Shown here in pieces: positions 1-13,091 of a stretch of DNA of 64,000 nucleotides. The notes under the pieces were generated by a model. That model worked only from the letters and a program-made list of their open reading frames with translations. It was not told the origin of the DNA and searched no databases. The DNA is from Lepidodermella squamata (taxonomy: Eukaryota; Gastrotricha). The position numbers were made by a program, and so were the translations under genes. Each line of letters begins with the position of its first letter. Positions within the stretch are counted from its first letter, which is position 1. The DNA lies in NCBI GenBank assembly GCA_047495785.1, contig JBLDXI010000020.1, positions 1,054,001 through 1,118,000 of the forward strand. The letters are read 5' to 3'.

Positions 1-3
1 TGA

Positions 4-3000
4 TCCGATCAGTCGCCGCTCAGACGAAGGCCGCTAACGGAACCGAGTTTTGGCTTGGCTACTACTTCCCAGCGTTAAGCCCACCTCCAGTACCAGGTGG
101 AAATGCAGCTGCGTTTTATGGACCACGTAATAATATTTTCTCAAAGAAATTTGACAGATTTTAGAGGGGCTTTATCACAGTTTTGGATGTACGCGGGAGA
201 ATCGTTGATGTTAGCAAAGTGAAAGTGAATCTCAACAAAAACATCTCCACTAGCCCAACGGTTATGTGCATTGCTTATCGGTTGGGTGCCCACACGCTTC
301 AATTGGACGATTGCAATGCAACAAAGTTCTTCATCTGCGAATATCGACGGTCAGGTTGCTGCATGCGTGGGTCGATTGCAGTAACACGCAGCGATGGATC
401 GCAGTCATGCGTCCGATTGACAGCGACTAATTCATCGCGGCCGAATCCCAATGAATTTCAAGGGTTTCTCCCTGAAAGTAGAGACTCATTCATGGCGGAT
501 CTCATCGGAACCTCAGCGACTGAATTCGTCTACTACGGCCCGACCTTTACCAGCATAAACGGACATTTCTATTGGCCAGATGGTCAGGTGGTTTCATGGG
601 CCTATCCAAGCGCGGCTAACCCGAACGGGTACATTTACATGGTGAACCGAAGTTCGCTGATGTATGGCTGGCTCAATGACACTGTTGGCGCGAGTCCTTC
701 TTCTAACGCTGTAGCAACTGTTTTACCGATGGCATGCACTGTGGTGACATCTGGCTTCCCGTGGTTCAACTGGTTGCAACATGGGTCTTATCTATGGTAC
801 TTTTCGACAGTTATTGGTAACGTGAGCAAGGACCTTGAACCCGCATGCAAAGACCGGGGAGCTCTGCCGATAGTTTTCGACAGCGAGGATGATTACTCGT
901 TTGCGGTTGGTTACAGACAACTGTCTCCAGTTGGTGTTAGACTCAAAATCGATCAAGGTTGAGAACTTAACTAAGAACTGAAGCGCTTTTTAAAGCAGCT
1001 ATTATTGCAGATCGATGTATGGCTGGCTGGCTCGAGATCACTGGGCGTTGTTACCGAGTCGTTAAAAGTCCAAGAAATTGGACAGCCGCTGATCAATACT
1101 GCAGACGGAATTTCGGCGCGAAATTAGCGACGATTCCAACATGGGAACATGTGAGGCTATTTTAATCTAACGGGATATTATATCGTTAGCGACGTTGAAT
1201 AACTCGGATTTAGGTTTGTTTACTTCCCTTTCAAGGTGATAGGTGACAAGTCAAAATTCCTGTTGTTTTTGCATCTTCATTCAAGTTAAAAAGCCGCTTT
1301 TTACTTGTCCCCCGTGACCTTGTAAAGGATGTAAACAAGCATAAATCCGAGTTATTCAACGTTGCTTACGATATGCTCACCTTTGATGCAGAACATGATG
1401 CTCGCTCAACTGTTGCAAATCAGCAGCTTGAATGTGGCGAAGGCCTGGATTGGCGGGAGAAGTCTTGCTGATGGCACTTTGGCATGGTCAACTATGCCCG
1501 CAAAACTATGGTCCGACATCATGGTATAGCGTTACGAATTTTTACCAGAAGTACAGCTATAAGAATGCGTTCTGTTTGCAGTATAAATATGATCCATCGT
1601 TTAATATGGCGGTATTGAATTCGGCAAAAACAGCAGCCAATCAATGCATGTTTACGTTCTCGAATGGCACTTGGCACGTTGAGTCTTGCGAAAGCACGAA
1701 TGCTTTCATATGCGACCACAGGATTCCGAGCAGCACGCCAACTCATCCAGGCAATAGCAGCAATTTATTCTCTTGCTCATTTTTAGCGTTTGTTATTAAC
1801 AGATCCTGGCAGTGGTCCTTTTGCTTGTTCAATAGCTGGGGATGGGGGGTTCGTTTATTTCGGGGGCCGATGTTATGATCGTGAGTCAATTTATCTCACG
1901 CTTCGAGATACTTTGCAACCTGTTTTTTCATAAAGCTTTGTGGGTCAATGGATACAAGCTTTCAGCTTGGCAGCAGTGTTGGCAATTCCCGTGCCATTTG
2001 TCATCGCTAACGTCAGCCCTGGATTTGGTGCTTTTTCAAGGAATTACAGCTGCACTTCGATACTCCTCCTCTACGTTTTATATTGGGCTGGTGGCATATT
2101 CCAGCCTACCCGGGGATTTTGGTAAAAAAGCAGAGAGTTCAAAATGAGATATTTACAAGTGACATGATATTGTTTGCTGCAGGATCCTACCGCTGGATCT
2201 CTTCACCCGGTGAAGAGTATATTAATGTTTCACTAGCTGAGACTGGCCCACAGTATTTCAACGTGAGCGCTGGCCCGGCCTCGACATCGACTCCTGCGGT
2301 CATTGCGAGATCGACTCCGGCGGCGTAATACTCTAACCGTCACAATCTTAAGATTTTTTGCATATTTACATTGTACTAGGGGTTGGTCCACATTAGATCC
2401 GACCACGATTTCAGCTGGTATGAGAACATACTACCCTCTGATTTTGAAATACGCCGCCAAGGGCTGTCCATTCGGCTGGCATCTCTTTGCCTCAAGCTGC
2501 TATCGCGCAACCTTAGCCTATACATCAAGAGGTAGAAATCCGACTGATTGAAACTATCGTTTCCTCAGCAATCATGTTTCTCAGTTACACCACTCAACTT
2601 CTACGCAGCAGTTTACAAATGCCATACTGAAAACCTAAAAACTTGGAACGTCGGAAGTTCTTGGCCGATAAGCATAAACTCAGAGGCTGAAATGTTATTC
2701 GCTCGCTTTTTCCGAGCTGCAATCGCCACTCAAAGTGTCTACCCCGGCGCCACGTGCCTGCCTTCAGTCCCATGCAATGCGACCGCACACAAATGGAGAA
2801 ATTGGCAAAACTGGACGGTTCTTCCAACAAACAATTACATGCCGTCTCTTTTTAAACAACCTTGGGATTATAGTAAGTTAGATCACAGAAAGTACTTCAG
2901 CGAAAGCAACTGATACCTTTCAGCTAACCGACAGTGGCCAATCGATAAAACTACCTTATCGCCTGTTCTGTCGATGGGTTTGTATGTTAACCCATTACGC

Positions 3001-4965
3001 AATTCCAGCGAGAGGTTCCTCGGCATCGGATCAGACGGAATGTTGACTTCCTTCGCTGGCACGTCACCCAGCTATTCGAATTCAATGGGGTCAATAATCT
3101 GTGAAAGCAAACCATTTGTGCCCTGCAAAGCTGCCTGCCCCGATGACTGGGTTATTGTTGGGGATAGGTGCATCTACGCTCCTGGCATGGATAGCATAGG
3201 TAGTTGGCAGTTTGCTCTCGACACTTGCTACAGCTACGGCGGCTACCTCGCCCATATCGAAACCGCGGAAGAGAATGACCTGTACAACAGAATTTTTTAC
3301 GACACCAGCGTCTTCGGCAATTTATGGATTAGCATGATTACGAGAATGTACCGATGTCCTGACAAATACTTCTATCACGGCCTGCTGAAAAAATGCTACA
3401 GGATCAACATGCTGCTATCTGGTTCCATGACCTACAACCTAGCCTGGTCGAGTTGTGCGGCTGAAGGTGGGGGGTATCTGCCGATCCCGCAAAGTGATTC
3501 AGAAAATTATTTCCTGCGGAGATTTATGGCGAATTATTTCGTCCGTCGAACTTTGCCGATAGGCTTGTATACCAGTCTAAGCGGTCAAAATTTCGATTTA
3601 AAAAGTAATGTATATCCCAAATATTTATAAATAGTGACTCTAACTTATCGCTCGAATGGATAGGCCCAACCGCAGCTAACATCATGAGGTGGGCTAACGG
3701 TATGCCTTTTAATCCTGACACATACAGCACAAACTGGGCAAGCTCTTCTTCGGCAATGCCCGTTTACACCGCAATGAACACTTCCGAATGCACTAACTGC
3801 TCGGCTTGGACAACATTCACCCTTGGTGGTGGAGCGTTTCCTGGCGCTATCTGTGAAGCGGAGCCTATCATCGAGCCCAATAGAGGTTCTTGGATCAGCG
3901 CTCTTTCAAAATGTAGCCTCCAATATACTTTTACTAGTTATTAGAAAGTCCCGTTTTTTCAGACGTCTCATGTCCTGTCGACTATTACCCGATCGATGGC
4001 CGATGCTTCAGGCTCCACGCCACTCGGGCGAATGCAACAATGCTCCCCGGCATATGTAGCCCAAACCCTTCGCTTGCTGGATCTAGTAATCCTGGCGGAA
4101 ATACCAATCTAAACACCAACACAGTCACTCTCAACCAAACGAACTGGGCGCGAATCGATACAATGGAACAAGCTTTGTTCTTCCAACACATGTTAGCAGC
4201 TGGCGGCTTTGTCCAATCCCAGTCCGCGCTAGATTCTAACCATATTTACGGATTTTATACTCAGCTAAGACTGAGAGAGAATGTGACAGCTTGGCCTATA
4301 AATTCTGTCTTAGTTAAGGAGGTTAATTCTACAAGCAACACCCTACACAGGCAAATCAACCTGCCTGCTTGTAAGATGCAAAGGAAAATGAAAAATTGGA
4401 GCCTTGCTTATTTATTTTCATAAACATTTTAGCGAATTACTATTGGTACGAAGATGGGTCTTCGCCAGCTGTCGACTCCTTCATTGGCCGGATAATCGCA
4501 AATAAAAGTGTGTGTGATTTGTGCGGCTTCTCGGCACCCGTGGGTAATTACTACGGCCTGATTCAGCCCAGGCAATTGACCGGAACTTGGATGATGTGGC
4601 TGGTAAGTGACACTGTGGATTGTCTTGGCAGTCTTGTCAATGGGACACGCATACCATTCCAATGGCTCAATCAAACTATTCTCTGTTCAACGCCTGGATC
4701 TCCTGTTGCCGATAGTTTGTTGAAAATGAAACAAGAACATCTTATCAAGCACCTTTTGTTTCATAGTTCAATCTCTGATGACTAGACCAACCTGGTTTTA
4801 CACGGATGAAGATGTCACTCAGCCTAGGGTTTATTCTAATCTTAGCACAAAGATTAGCCCTACGCCTGGCCTCTGCTATGCTTTCCAAACTGGAACCGGC
4901 CAGTGGGTTCCCGATAACTGCACTACGGCGGGATACTTCATATGCGAACGCCCTCTGAACCCAGG
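4..4965 (+). other. Array of C-type lectin-like domains in the mosaic gene
   Basis: Repeated hallmarks of the C-type lectin fold are visible: openings of the type GRCY or DRC, W-x-G motifs (FWLGYY near 45-65, AWIGG near 1440-1460, EWIG near 3655-3665), and closing FFICE or AFICD Cys motifs (near 340, 1710 and 4945). I count roughly nine or ten domains, including openings near 1040, 1850, 2465, 3140, 3355 and 3980. Classic calcium-site motifs (EPN, QPD, WND) are not obvious, so sugar binding cannot be assumed. The domains are divergent from one another, which suggests old duplications. Confidence 0.75.
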
Positions 4966-7900
4966 TTGCCAGCGCGTTGATTCAATCTCACCATTGAAGC
5001 CTTCCAACTGTTCTGCGGCACCTTTATATTTCAACGGATACGAAATTTACAACGCCAACAAAGCGAGTTGGAATTCGACAAGCCCTGGGCTTAATTACAG
5101 CGGTAAGAGAACCTGCTTGCAAAATTCCTTGTACAATGATCTTTCTCGAAAGTTGGCACGTCTGTAACAATAAGGTGCCCCAGTAACTTCAGGTTTGAAG
5201 ACTTTGCGGCTAACAAAACTATAGCATGCTGGAACTCAACCGGCTGGGACGACCTGCCACAATGTGTTGAAAGTAGGGATAAATACACCACGATGTATGA
5301 CGCAGTAAATTGAGAGCTGCAATTTTTCAGATATGTGCACTGTTTTGACTGAGGAAAATATGATCGAATTCGAATCTTGTGATAACTGGGCCCGATTCGC
5401 TTGCAAGGTAGACATCGCCTCGGCCAATCGTCGAGTGCTGAACTATACCATAGCGCCAAAACCTGCTCAATATGGTATGAGTTGTATTCCTATTGCCTTA
5501 GTTTCCGCTCAAAAAGACTAAAATGCACAGTCCCGAATTGCCCTGTTCCAAGTTTACCTCTTCAATCAACCTTGAAAATGGTTTTCAACTGCGATCAGCT
5601 GACTTACCCAATTGGGAGTAGAGGCAGAACGACGTGCGAAAACGCAACCTTAGTTTTCTTGCAAAGCGGGCTAAGTGAGAATCAGCTAACTTGTGACTCA
5701 GATTCCTCTTGGTCAGGCCTTGACCGCTGCGTTGATGGGTGCCTGCTCGGTTCGATGGCCAACACGTTGAGATGCGGAAATTCGTCCATCGAATTCGCTG
5801 GCAGTTGTTTTGTATACGGCTTGACAGATGGTCAAATGTTTGAAACAAGTTCCTTCACCTTAGCAATGAGCAATGAGGAAAACGGCATAATGTTGGCTGA
5901 ATTAGAGGATTTGGATGCGTTGGGTCAAGTAGCAGATGCGATTGAGTTTTCGACTGGAGGGCAGCGTGGCTTTTTCTGGGTCGGCGCAACTTACGATATA
6001 GATCTCGAGGATTTTGTTTGGCAAAGCACCGGTGACTTGGTTGATTCGTCATTATGGATCAGATCGATTCCTGATTCGCTATTTTCCAGCCAATTTTGCC
6101 CGATACTAGATATATCAAAAGATTATCCTGGCCTCGACCTTGTTGATTGTTCGAAATTCTCAGCTACTCCTCTTTATCAATTTAAAATCCCCAGCGTCAA
6201 CTGTAAATTACTTTGGATTTGTTTATTTTAAATTTAATACTAGCCATGTTTACAGCTATTTTCCCTAAAGTCGACAACTTGAGGGCGTATTGGCCATTCG
6301 CAGGTGAAGACCCGATTTCAGACCGAGGGCCGTATTCTCTGTCCTTTAATGTTACAACGAAGAACGTTTCGCGGTCTTATCGAAATGACACCCTGGAATG
6401 GTTCAATCTGACGAGTGGATTGACAGTTGCATTTGTTGCGAACACAGCCTATTCTAGCACGGCAAGTCCTGCTAAACTGACGATCGGAGTTAATCAAACG
6501 TTGACGGTCACACTGAACTCGCGGTCGGTTGAGTTTTCACTTCGGAGGAACTCCTGGTTCGACTCCCAGGCTGTAACTGCTAACTTTTCATGCTGCCCAC
6601 CGATAGCATTTACGCTAGATTGGGCAACCATGACTGGCAAAATATACATAAACTCAGCTGTAAATAACTTTTCAGTTTTCGAAGCAGCTCTAATGCCAAC
6701 ACGCCTAACTGGTCCGATTGAAATAATACAAAACAACTTGAATCCAGTTGGGAATCAAATGAATTGTATGGCAATATATGATACCACTCTAGGGGACCTT
6801 GACGTCAAAAAGCTGCTGATACCTTGCGTCGAATACTCTCGAAGTTGCTTTCTATCTCTTGCATGATGTTCGATTTCAAAGTTTCTAACTAGATCGAAGC
6901 ATTGCGTATGGTTTCAACGGTACGTGTGGAAATGGTGTGGTCGAGATAGATGAAACTTGCGATGATGGAAATTCGGTGTCATTGGATGGATGTAGCGATA
7001 TGTGCCAAATAGAAGGTAATTAGCCATAGCTTATTGGATTGCCCGAAAGATGAATATTGTGCCTAAAGAGATTGACTGCTGCCCAACTGGATTTATGCTG
7101 TGGCGTGGAAACTGTTATTACTCGGCGGGTCCAGAGTAAGACTTCAATGAATGATCAATGTTCAAGCAAACTTTCATTTTGTACGCCACTAAAGACTGGT
7201 AAACTCTTCGAACATTTCTGCGATTTGTGCCGATATTCAGCCCTATCCTGCCTCGCCTTTACATCTTGATTCGGTTGATGAAATGGCAGAGCTCAACAGT
7301 GTGATATACCCTATTAGAACCTCTACTCAGTTCTCAACATCGCTCATGCAAATCTATTCAAGTACCATGAAAACAAAATGTTTCGCCGTAACAACTCATC
7401 TTTTGTTGCCCTTGGATATTGGCGGCAAATATGCCAGCGATTTGATCGGATTTTGGGTTTATTCAGAAGCTCGATACCACCAGCCAGATGTTAGTGGCAA
7501 TGAACTTCACGGGTTTTTTGTTGGCGAGCCGCAAATGAGCAACGTGCCCTGGTCACTAACAGCTCGGGTCGCAACATTCAATGCGTATAGTGAGTGAGTT
7601 TTGAAAGAGTCTTTCCTCTTTAAGACCCTTTTGTTGCAGCTTACCATGATTTGAGCAATTTTCACGACACCAGAAACTTTAAATGTCCGATGACTTTCAT
7701 GATCTATGGGAAGTTCGGAGTCCTCTCAGAGTACCAGTCCAGATTCTATCTGCCGGATTCGCCTTGCTTTTTTGACATTGCCTTCAAGACAATTTCGGCT
7801 TCAAATTACGAAGTTGGGCACCAGGCGTGCTACGATTATACGACGAATAAAATTTCCTGGCAAAATACTGGTAATCGCAGTGGAAATGCACTATTCAATT

Positions 7901-10900
7901 ACCGAGCTGTCACGCCGACTAGCTCGTCATTCAATTACACACCTACATATGGGAAAACTCTAAACTCAACGGTTATGAATAGGTGGACAACAGTAGTGAT
8001 TTCCTGCCATGAAACGTCGTTGAAAATACGCTTAACCGCGGACAATGAAACTTGGCAAACAAAGAGTATCGTAAATAACATGTCCTCGTCTTTTGCTCTA
8101 CGTATTGGTCGCGGTATCAACGGCCCCGTGGCTTGCGCTGCGTTATATTCTCGTTTTTCCGATCCGGATACGGGCTCGTGGATGAATGAATTTACAAAAA
8201 CTTGCGAGCAATCGGTATCTGCAACAGGCGATAAAGGCTGCGGTAATGGCATTCTCGATGATTTTGAGGAGTGCGACGATGGAAACCTAAAAACTGGCGA
8301 CGGTTGCTCTCCATCCTGTCAACTAGAAGGAAATTCCATGCCTAGATTCCCACTCGCTGGTAATCTGTTAGGTCTATGGCCGCTTACGTCTCAATATGAA
8401 CTCGATGGTAATGATTTTTCGGCTTTGAAAGAATTCATTATTCTATATGGCTCTCTTTCAGATATTGGGTACCAAAGAACTACTGGTGTCGTCTTGTCGG
8501 GACCTCTATCCTATAATTTCACGTCGTTCTATTCAACAATTTGGGACGGGACTCGGCAAACCTTAAATGCTGAAACAGCAATTTTTTCTTCATCAAATAA
8601 GTAAGAGCAGCTTAAAGCCATTATCTGATGATCATACATTCTTCACCTCAGCGTGTCTCTGATTCCAAATGCTGACTGGCCTTGGTACGACGTCTCCTTC
8701 TTTCATACGTTCAGCTTTGGCTGTTTCATACACATCACATATCTGGACAATCAAACGAGGACTTTGTAACCATTTAATTAAAATGCGATTATGGAATTTA
8801 TCATAATCAAACAGATTCTCCGTTTCGGGTGGGCTGGTTACAGCAACCTACAGAGTCGAACTGTACGGCACAACTCAAGCGTCGCTGTTTCTTGAATTTG
8901 CCAATGGAGACAATACCACTGTTCGTGTCAGAATCAATAGAACTGGGGAATGGGACATCATTAAGGCGTGAGAATGTCATTCAAGTCTGTACTAGCTTTC
9001 GCATCTTTTTTATTCCAGACCTTTCTACGTCATGTATACCCTCAGCAACAATTTTGATGGCAACGGCATCGCCACCGTTTACGACAACATTGGAAACAAG
9101 TTGAACTCGACGGCAATTTCGTATTCGAAAGTGAATGGAGCATTATCGAACGATGTGGCTGACTTTCTGGTCATTGGAAAATTTGGGAAAAATGACGGCC
9201 TGATTGGCTCGGTGTTCTGTTTTTCGCTCTACGACGCGGCCATAACTGCAAACGACATCCCCGCGATAGCTTCATCTTGCCGCAGATATAGCTGTAATTC
9301 TGATCTTTTGTCCGTCATAATTTATAAATAACGGTTGAACTCATAGCTTGTCCAGTCGACTTCATACCTTACAAGCAGTTTTGTTACTATCACGAGAGTG
9401 CTGTCGGAATATCGAGAACCGTGCCCGATCAGTGGCGTTATTGCCGACGACGTGGTTCATCGCTTGCCCTCTTTCGCAGTAGGCAACATCAAGACTGGCT
9501 TATTTCAACCATGCGCCTAGCTCCGAATGCTGATAACATTAAAGGCATTTCAACGGGACTTACTGCAGCGGCTTATAACATCTCCAATGGAAGTAAATTT
9601 ACTGATTTGATTTGCATCATGCCTGGATGCGGATGTTATTTATTTAAACAGCCACCGATTTTACGTATTACTACGGCTTCGAAGGATCTTCGCCTCTTAA
9701 TGCCTCTACGATGTACATGAATTTATTTTCGCCATACGATATAAATCCAGCGGGCCCGAATCCTTATGCCATCGTGTCAAGAAATACATCTTCACTCAGC
9801 AACATCAGAATGAACTTCACTTGGGGCTTTCAAACGTTCAATCACAATTTTTCGTCGAGCAGTTTTTTCTGCGAAACGCCATTTTATGGTATAAAATTGA
9901 AGCCTATTCTCATGAAACCGAATCTAAAGTTATTTTTGAAGCGAAAGCAGTTTGCGGTGATGGAAAGTTACAGTTCGGTGAAAGTTGCGACGGCCCGAAC
10001 GGCGATTGCGACAATAAATGCAGGCTAATCGGTAAAAATCCAAAGACTTTATTCACAGCCTGAATTTCTCCATATTTTTAATTTAGGGCATCCTGATGTC
10101 TACCTGCCGCTATATACCCTCGGCTTTTGGCCGCTGAACAGCATCTATCGTGGTGTTGATATCACCCGCAGTTATGATGCGATCACTAAAAAAGTTCTTG
10201 GAGGTCATTTGAGAACTGCCAGCCCATTTCAAACTGTCTTCAACGTGCCGAAGGCATACTACCTTATTGAAAACTCTGACGGCCTCGGTCGCTTTACGTC
10301 AAAAAATAGCATCGGTTCGAACGAATATAGAACGTTTTCAGTTTCGCTATTCTATCTTATGGACTTCAGGCCCTATACGATTAAGAAAGGCTACTTGCTT
10401 GCTATTGGCAACTACAAAATCGCGTCGTATAATGATTCGCAGGATAGCTCAACGATTGGGCTAGACTACGGTACCAACAAATCAGTGAAGTATAATAAAT
10501 GTCAGAACCAACGAAATATATGGGCGCACCATATGCTCACAATAGACCTGAGGCAGACTCCTGGTATCGTTAGATACTTCATAAATGGCAAAGAATGCGC
10601 GAATGACAGTCTGTCACTTGACGCGCCGTTGCCAAATATTACTCAAGTCTACTTTGGGGCTCTTCGCGGCGTTATCACCTGTGTCTCATTATACAAAACC
10701 ATCCTTAACAAAAAGGACATCGGACCACTGCAAAAAGCTTGCAGAAATACGGCTATTCATCGGAAGAACGGTAAAACGTTTTTTCATTATTCTTCGATTT
10801 CAACTTGTCAAATGTTTCATCAGTTGTTTGGAATGGCTGGTATTGGAGTCTTGCAGGGAATTCAAAGCGCATACCTTACTCTCTGCCGCCAGGTTCTTGG

Positions 10901-12791
10901 GTCGGAGAAAGGAATTTCACCACCAATAGCATTAAAACTGCCTGGGCCTATGATATGGCGAACAGCTCGCTAAACAGCTATTCATCTGATCAGACGAGAC
11001 TTATCTGCAAAGTGCCGAACACCTGCCGTAAATCAACTTGCAATGAGCCAATGACATGTCCAAGGCCTCCAGCGCCGTGCGTCATCGATGCAGGATACAA
11101 TAGTCAATTCAGCCTTCAGTTCGGATTGAACGCAACGTTTACTCATTCTTGCCTATCAAACACTAAAATACCAGATCAAGCACTTGGCTTCCAAGTCACT
11201 TCTAGGTGCAACGCTACCGGGGACTGGGATGTCATAAGCTGCCCAGTGGTCAATCAAAAAGTCTACAATATTCCACCGCAACCCTCTTCTTACAACGCGC
11301 CTAATACTAACGTCGACAAATTCCAATGCAAGCCTGGCTTCAGATCCGATGTGAATGCACAAGCGTCTACTTGCTTGGACAGCGGCCAATGGTCACCAAA
11401 ACTCATAAACTGCTCACGTAAACCAAAGTGCATGAAATTGAAAAAAATCGATAATGATATGACATCATAGGTACGCCTTGTCCCCTTTTCGATGCTGATG
11501 CGTACAATGTAACGGCAATGCCTCCTACTGATGATGGAAATGTACCTGAGTTTCCGAATTATATGAGCTCAATCAGCAATCTTTCATGCAGTAAGTCAGG
11601 AAGTCAGGAGTTTCGAATTGTGATATTCAATTATTGTCTATAGTGCCCGGTTTCGAAGTCGTGAATGGTGTCCAAGATTCTTCAACTACTCGTATATGCT
11701 CCTTTGATCCCTCCGCGAATGCAAATGGATGGAAGCCGTCTCCATTCAGCTGCACTAGTAATACTTCTTTGAAATAAGGGAAATTTCAGCCTTAATACTT
11801 TCTCCACAGTTAAAAAGTGCCCCGCGTTGCCAGATGTGGCGAATTCAACCAAAAATGCCAGCAGCACAGCAATCTATCCTTACAGATCTTATGTGACATA
11901 TCGGTGTTTATCCGGAAACGAATTGGCTACCAGTAATTTCTGGCTGGGTTACGAGCAGACCCTACGGTGTAGCTCAGCTGGAGCCTGGGTCCCGGCTTCA
12001 AGCTCTGAAGTTACTGTAGCAAACCCGACTATCGACTGCTCGCTAAGTGCTTACTACCGCGGATGCTACGCCGTCCACCCTAAAGAGATAACTCTGGCCT
12101 CCAGCATCGAAATTCTGGTGAAAAACGCAGATTTATACCCGATTATAGCTTCGGTCGATGTTGACGTATCTCTCGTGAGACTCGACCCTCTCCGTTTGTG
12201 CCGTGAATTTTGCATGGCTAATATGTCGGCGTATTGCGGCCTGGCTGACAGTTATTGCTTCTGCTTCAAGCTTAAGCCTCAGTCGGCTGTCTCGGTTGAC
12301 GAGTCTACCTGCTCGAGCGATTGTGTTGATACGTCTGGAACTTTCCATCCAGAAGGTAGGCAGTATTGCGGGTCGAGCACGCCCTTAGCTGACGACCGGC
12401 TTATCACGTCGCTTTACATCACGAGTGTGGGCTGCTACAAACCGAACCGGCTTGTTCCTGTTGTGAAAGATGGAGTGTTGCTGAACCTCATGGCGTACAC
12501 CAACGAGAGTCTTCAGCTTTGGCCTTATCAAGCCACAACTTACCTGTTCTGCCCTGAAAATATGGTTTAATTTCAAACAGCCATGACTATTATGTCATTC
12601 ATTTAAAATGCTTTTTCCCAGGTTACGACGGGGCATCAAAATCAATCAAGATTCGTAATTGTTACATGTGGCCTGGCGAGTCGATGGACATTCGATCCAT
12701 TTGAATGCGAAGGTAAACGATTTTAAAAATGTTATGGCATACGCTTACAGCGTGCTTGCTTCAAAAATTTGTTGCCATAGCTAATTTTTAA
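4..12791 (+). CDS. Giant mosaic secreted protein (C-type lectin / sushi / LamG / DUF4215 / WSC), 5' part outside window
   Basis: This is a multi-exon gene that enters the window in mid C-type lectin domain and runs to about 12.7 kb. Introns fixed by phase include 127-180, 1151-1391, about 1880-1934 and 12565-12621; most are close to 50 nt. The order of modules is many C-type lectin-like domains, sushi, lectin, LamG-like jelly rolls alternating with DUF4215 Cys-rich repeats, a lectin fragment, several sushi modules and a WSC domain. No membrane segment is seen, so the product is probably secreted or matrix-bound, with carbohydrate or cell-surface recognition as the inferred role. Many NxS/T sites support an extracellular location. 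The last exons are uncertain: after 12712 two acceptors are possible (before 12751 or before 12808), giving stops near 12791 or 12834. Several internal exon joins, for example near 3610-3665, were not resolved, so one or two modules could be damaged. Confidence 0.8.
1180..1374. mobile_element. Foldback MITE inside an intron of the mosaic gene
   Basis: Positions 1180-1223 and 1331-1374 form a near-perfect inverted repeat (core GTTGAATAACTCGGATTTA and its complement). The inner halves also pair imperfectly, so the whole 195 nt can fold into one hairpin. It lies wholly within the 241-nt intron 1151-1391. No coding capacity is present. Confidence 0.8.
4970..6205 (+). other. Sushi modules followed by a C-type lectin-like domain
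   Basis: Between about 5010 and 5275 the coding sequence has a sushi-like Cys pattern closing in [10 protein letters not shown] second sushi module (about 5520-5735) closes in [12 protein letters not shown]. It is followed at about 5740-6200 by a C-type lectin-like domain with FFWVGATYD and a late FCPILDI and DLVDCSKF Cys pair. These modules separate the lectin array from the LamG-like half of the protein. Confidence 0.65.
6255..10760 (+). other. LamG-like jelly-roll domains alternating with DUF4215 Cys-rich repeats
   Basis: LamG-like segments begin with YWPF or LWPL-type strands (about 6285, 8375, 10120). Each ends with a short strand naming a Cys plus xxYDxxL or LYxxxL (about 6770, 8130, 9220 and 10680). 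Three DUF4215 (Myxococcus Cys-rich type) repeats follow LamG segments: [16 protein letters not shown] near 6925, [16 protein letters not shown] near 8240, and a shorter [14 protein letters not shown] near 9955. A partial lectin opening lies near 7075 and a fuller lectin domain at about 9350-9900. Pappalysin-like proteases also combine LamG and DUF4215, but no metalloprotease motif is seen here. Confidence 0.7.
10805..12045 (+). other. Lectin fragment and about four sushi modules
   Basis: A lectin-like half domain (about 10805-11020) with VVWNGWYW and [10 protein letters not shown] is followed by sushi-type repeats. Their last Cys is preceded by Trp-containing strands: GDWDVISCP near 11220, [11 protein letters not shown] near 11385, and GAWVPASSS with a closing Cys near 12035. 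The module between 11475 and 11770 is split by two short introns. Confidence 0.65.
12047..12712 (+). other. WSC domain and C-terminal sushi-like exon
   Basis: YRGCY at about 12056 opens a WSC-type domain. CREFC, AYCGL, YCFCF, CSSDC and a closing YCGSS (about 12365) give its eight-Cys pattern. WSC domains are known from yeast stress sensors, polycystin-1 and fungal or animal glycan-binding proteins. A following exon at 12622-12712 (GT-AG intron 12565-12621, phase 0) encodes a short Cys-containing piece ending DPFECE. Confidence 0.7.
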
Positions 12792-13091
12792 TTTAACGCT
12801 CGCTCAGCACTTGAGTTGTGCTCGGGGATCTGAGTTATGGAGTAAGTGTCAGGGGTTAGGTTGTTATACATTTCGGAACGGATCGATGGCTGTGAAGGTC
12901 AAATACAATATGACGCAGACCGAAAATCAGCTCCACCGGGAATCAACTGGACTCGACTATATCATACTGTATAAGAAACCGAAATAATGAACATGACCAA
13001 GAGATTGCGATTTTTGAACAAGTAAAATAGATGTAAAATGGATTCAGGTGTGATTTTTGTTTTCCCTCTGTGATTGGCTACCAGAAAAAAG

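Noticed and set aside
3600-3665. A single resolved intron joining the lectin exons on either side
   Set aside because: No donor and acceptor pair kept the EWIG-containing frame without conflict, so the boundary is left open.
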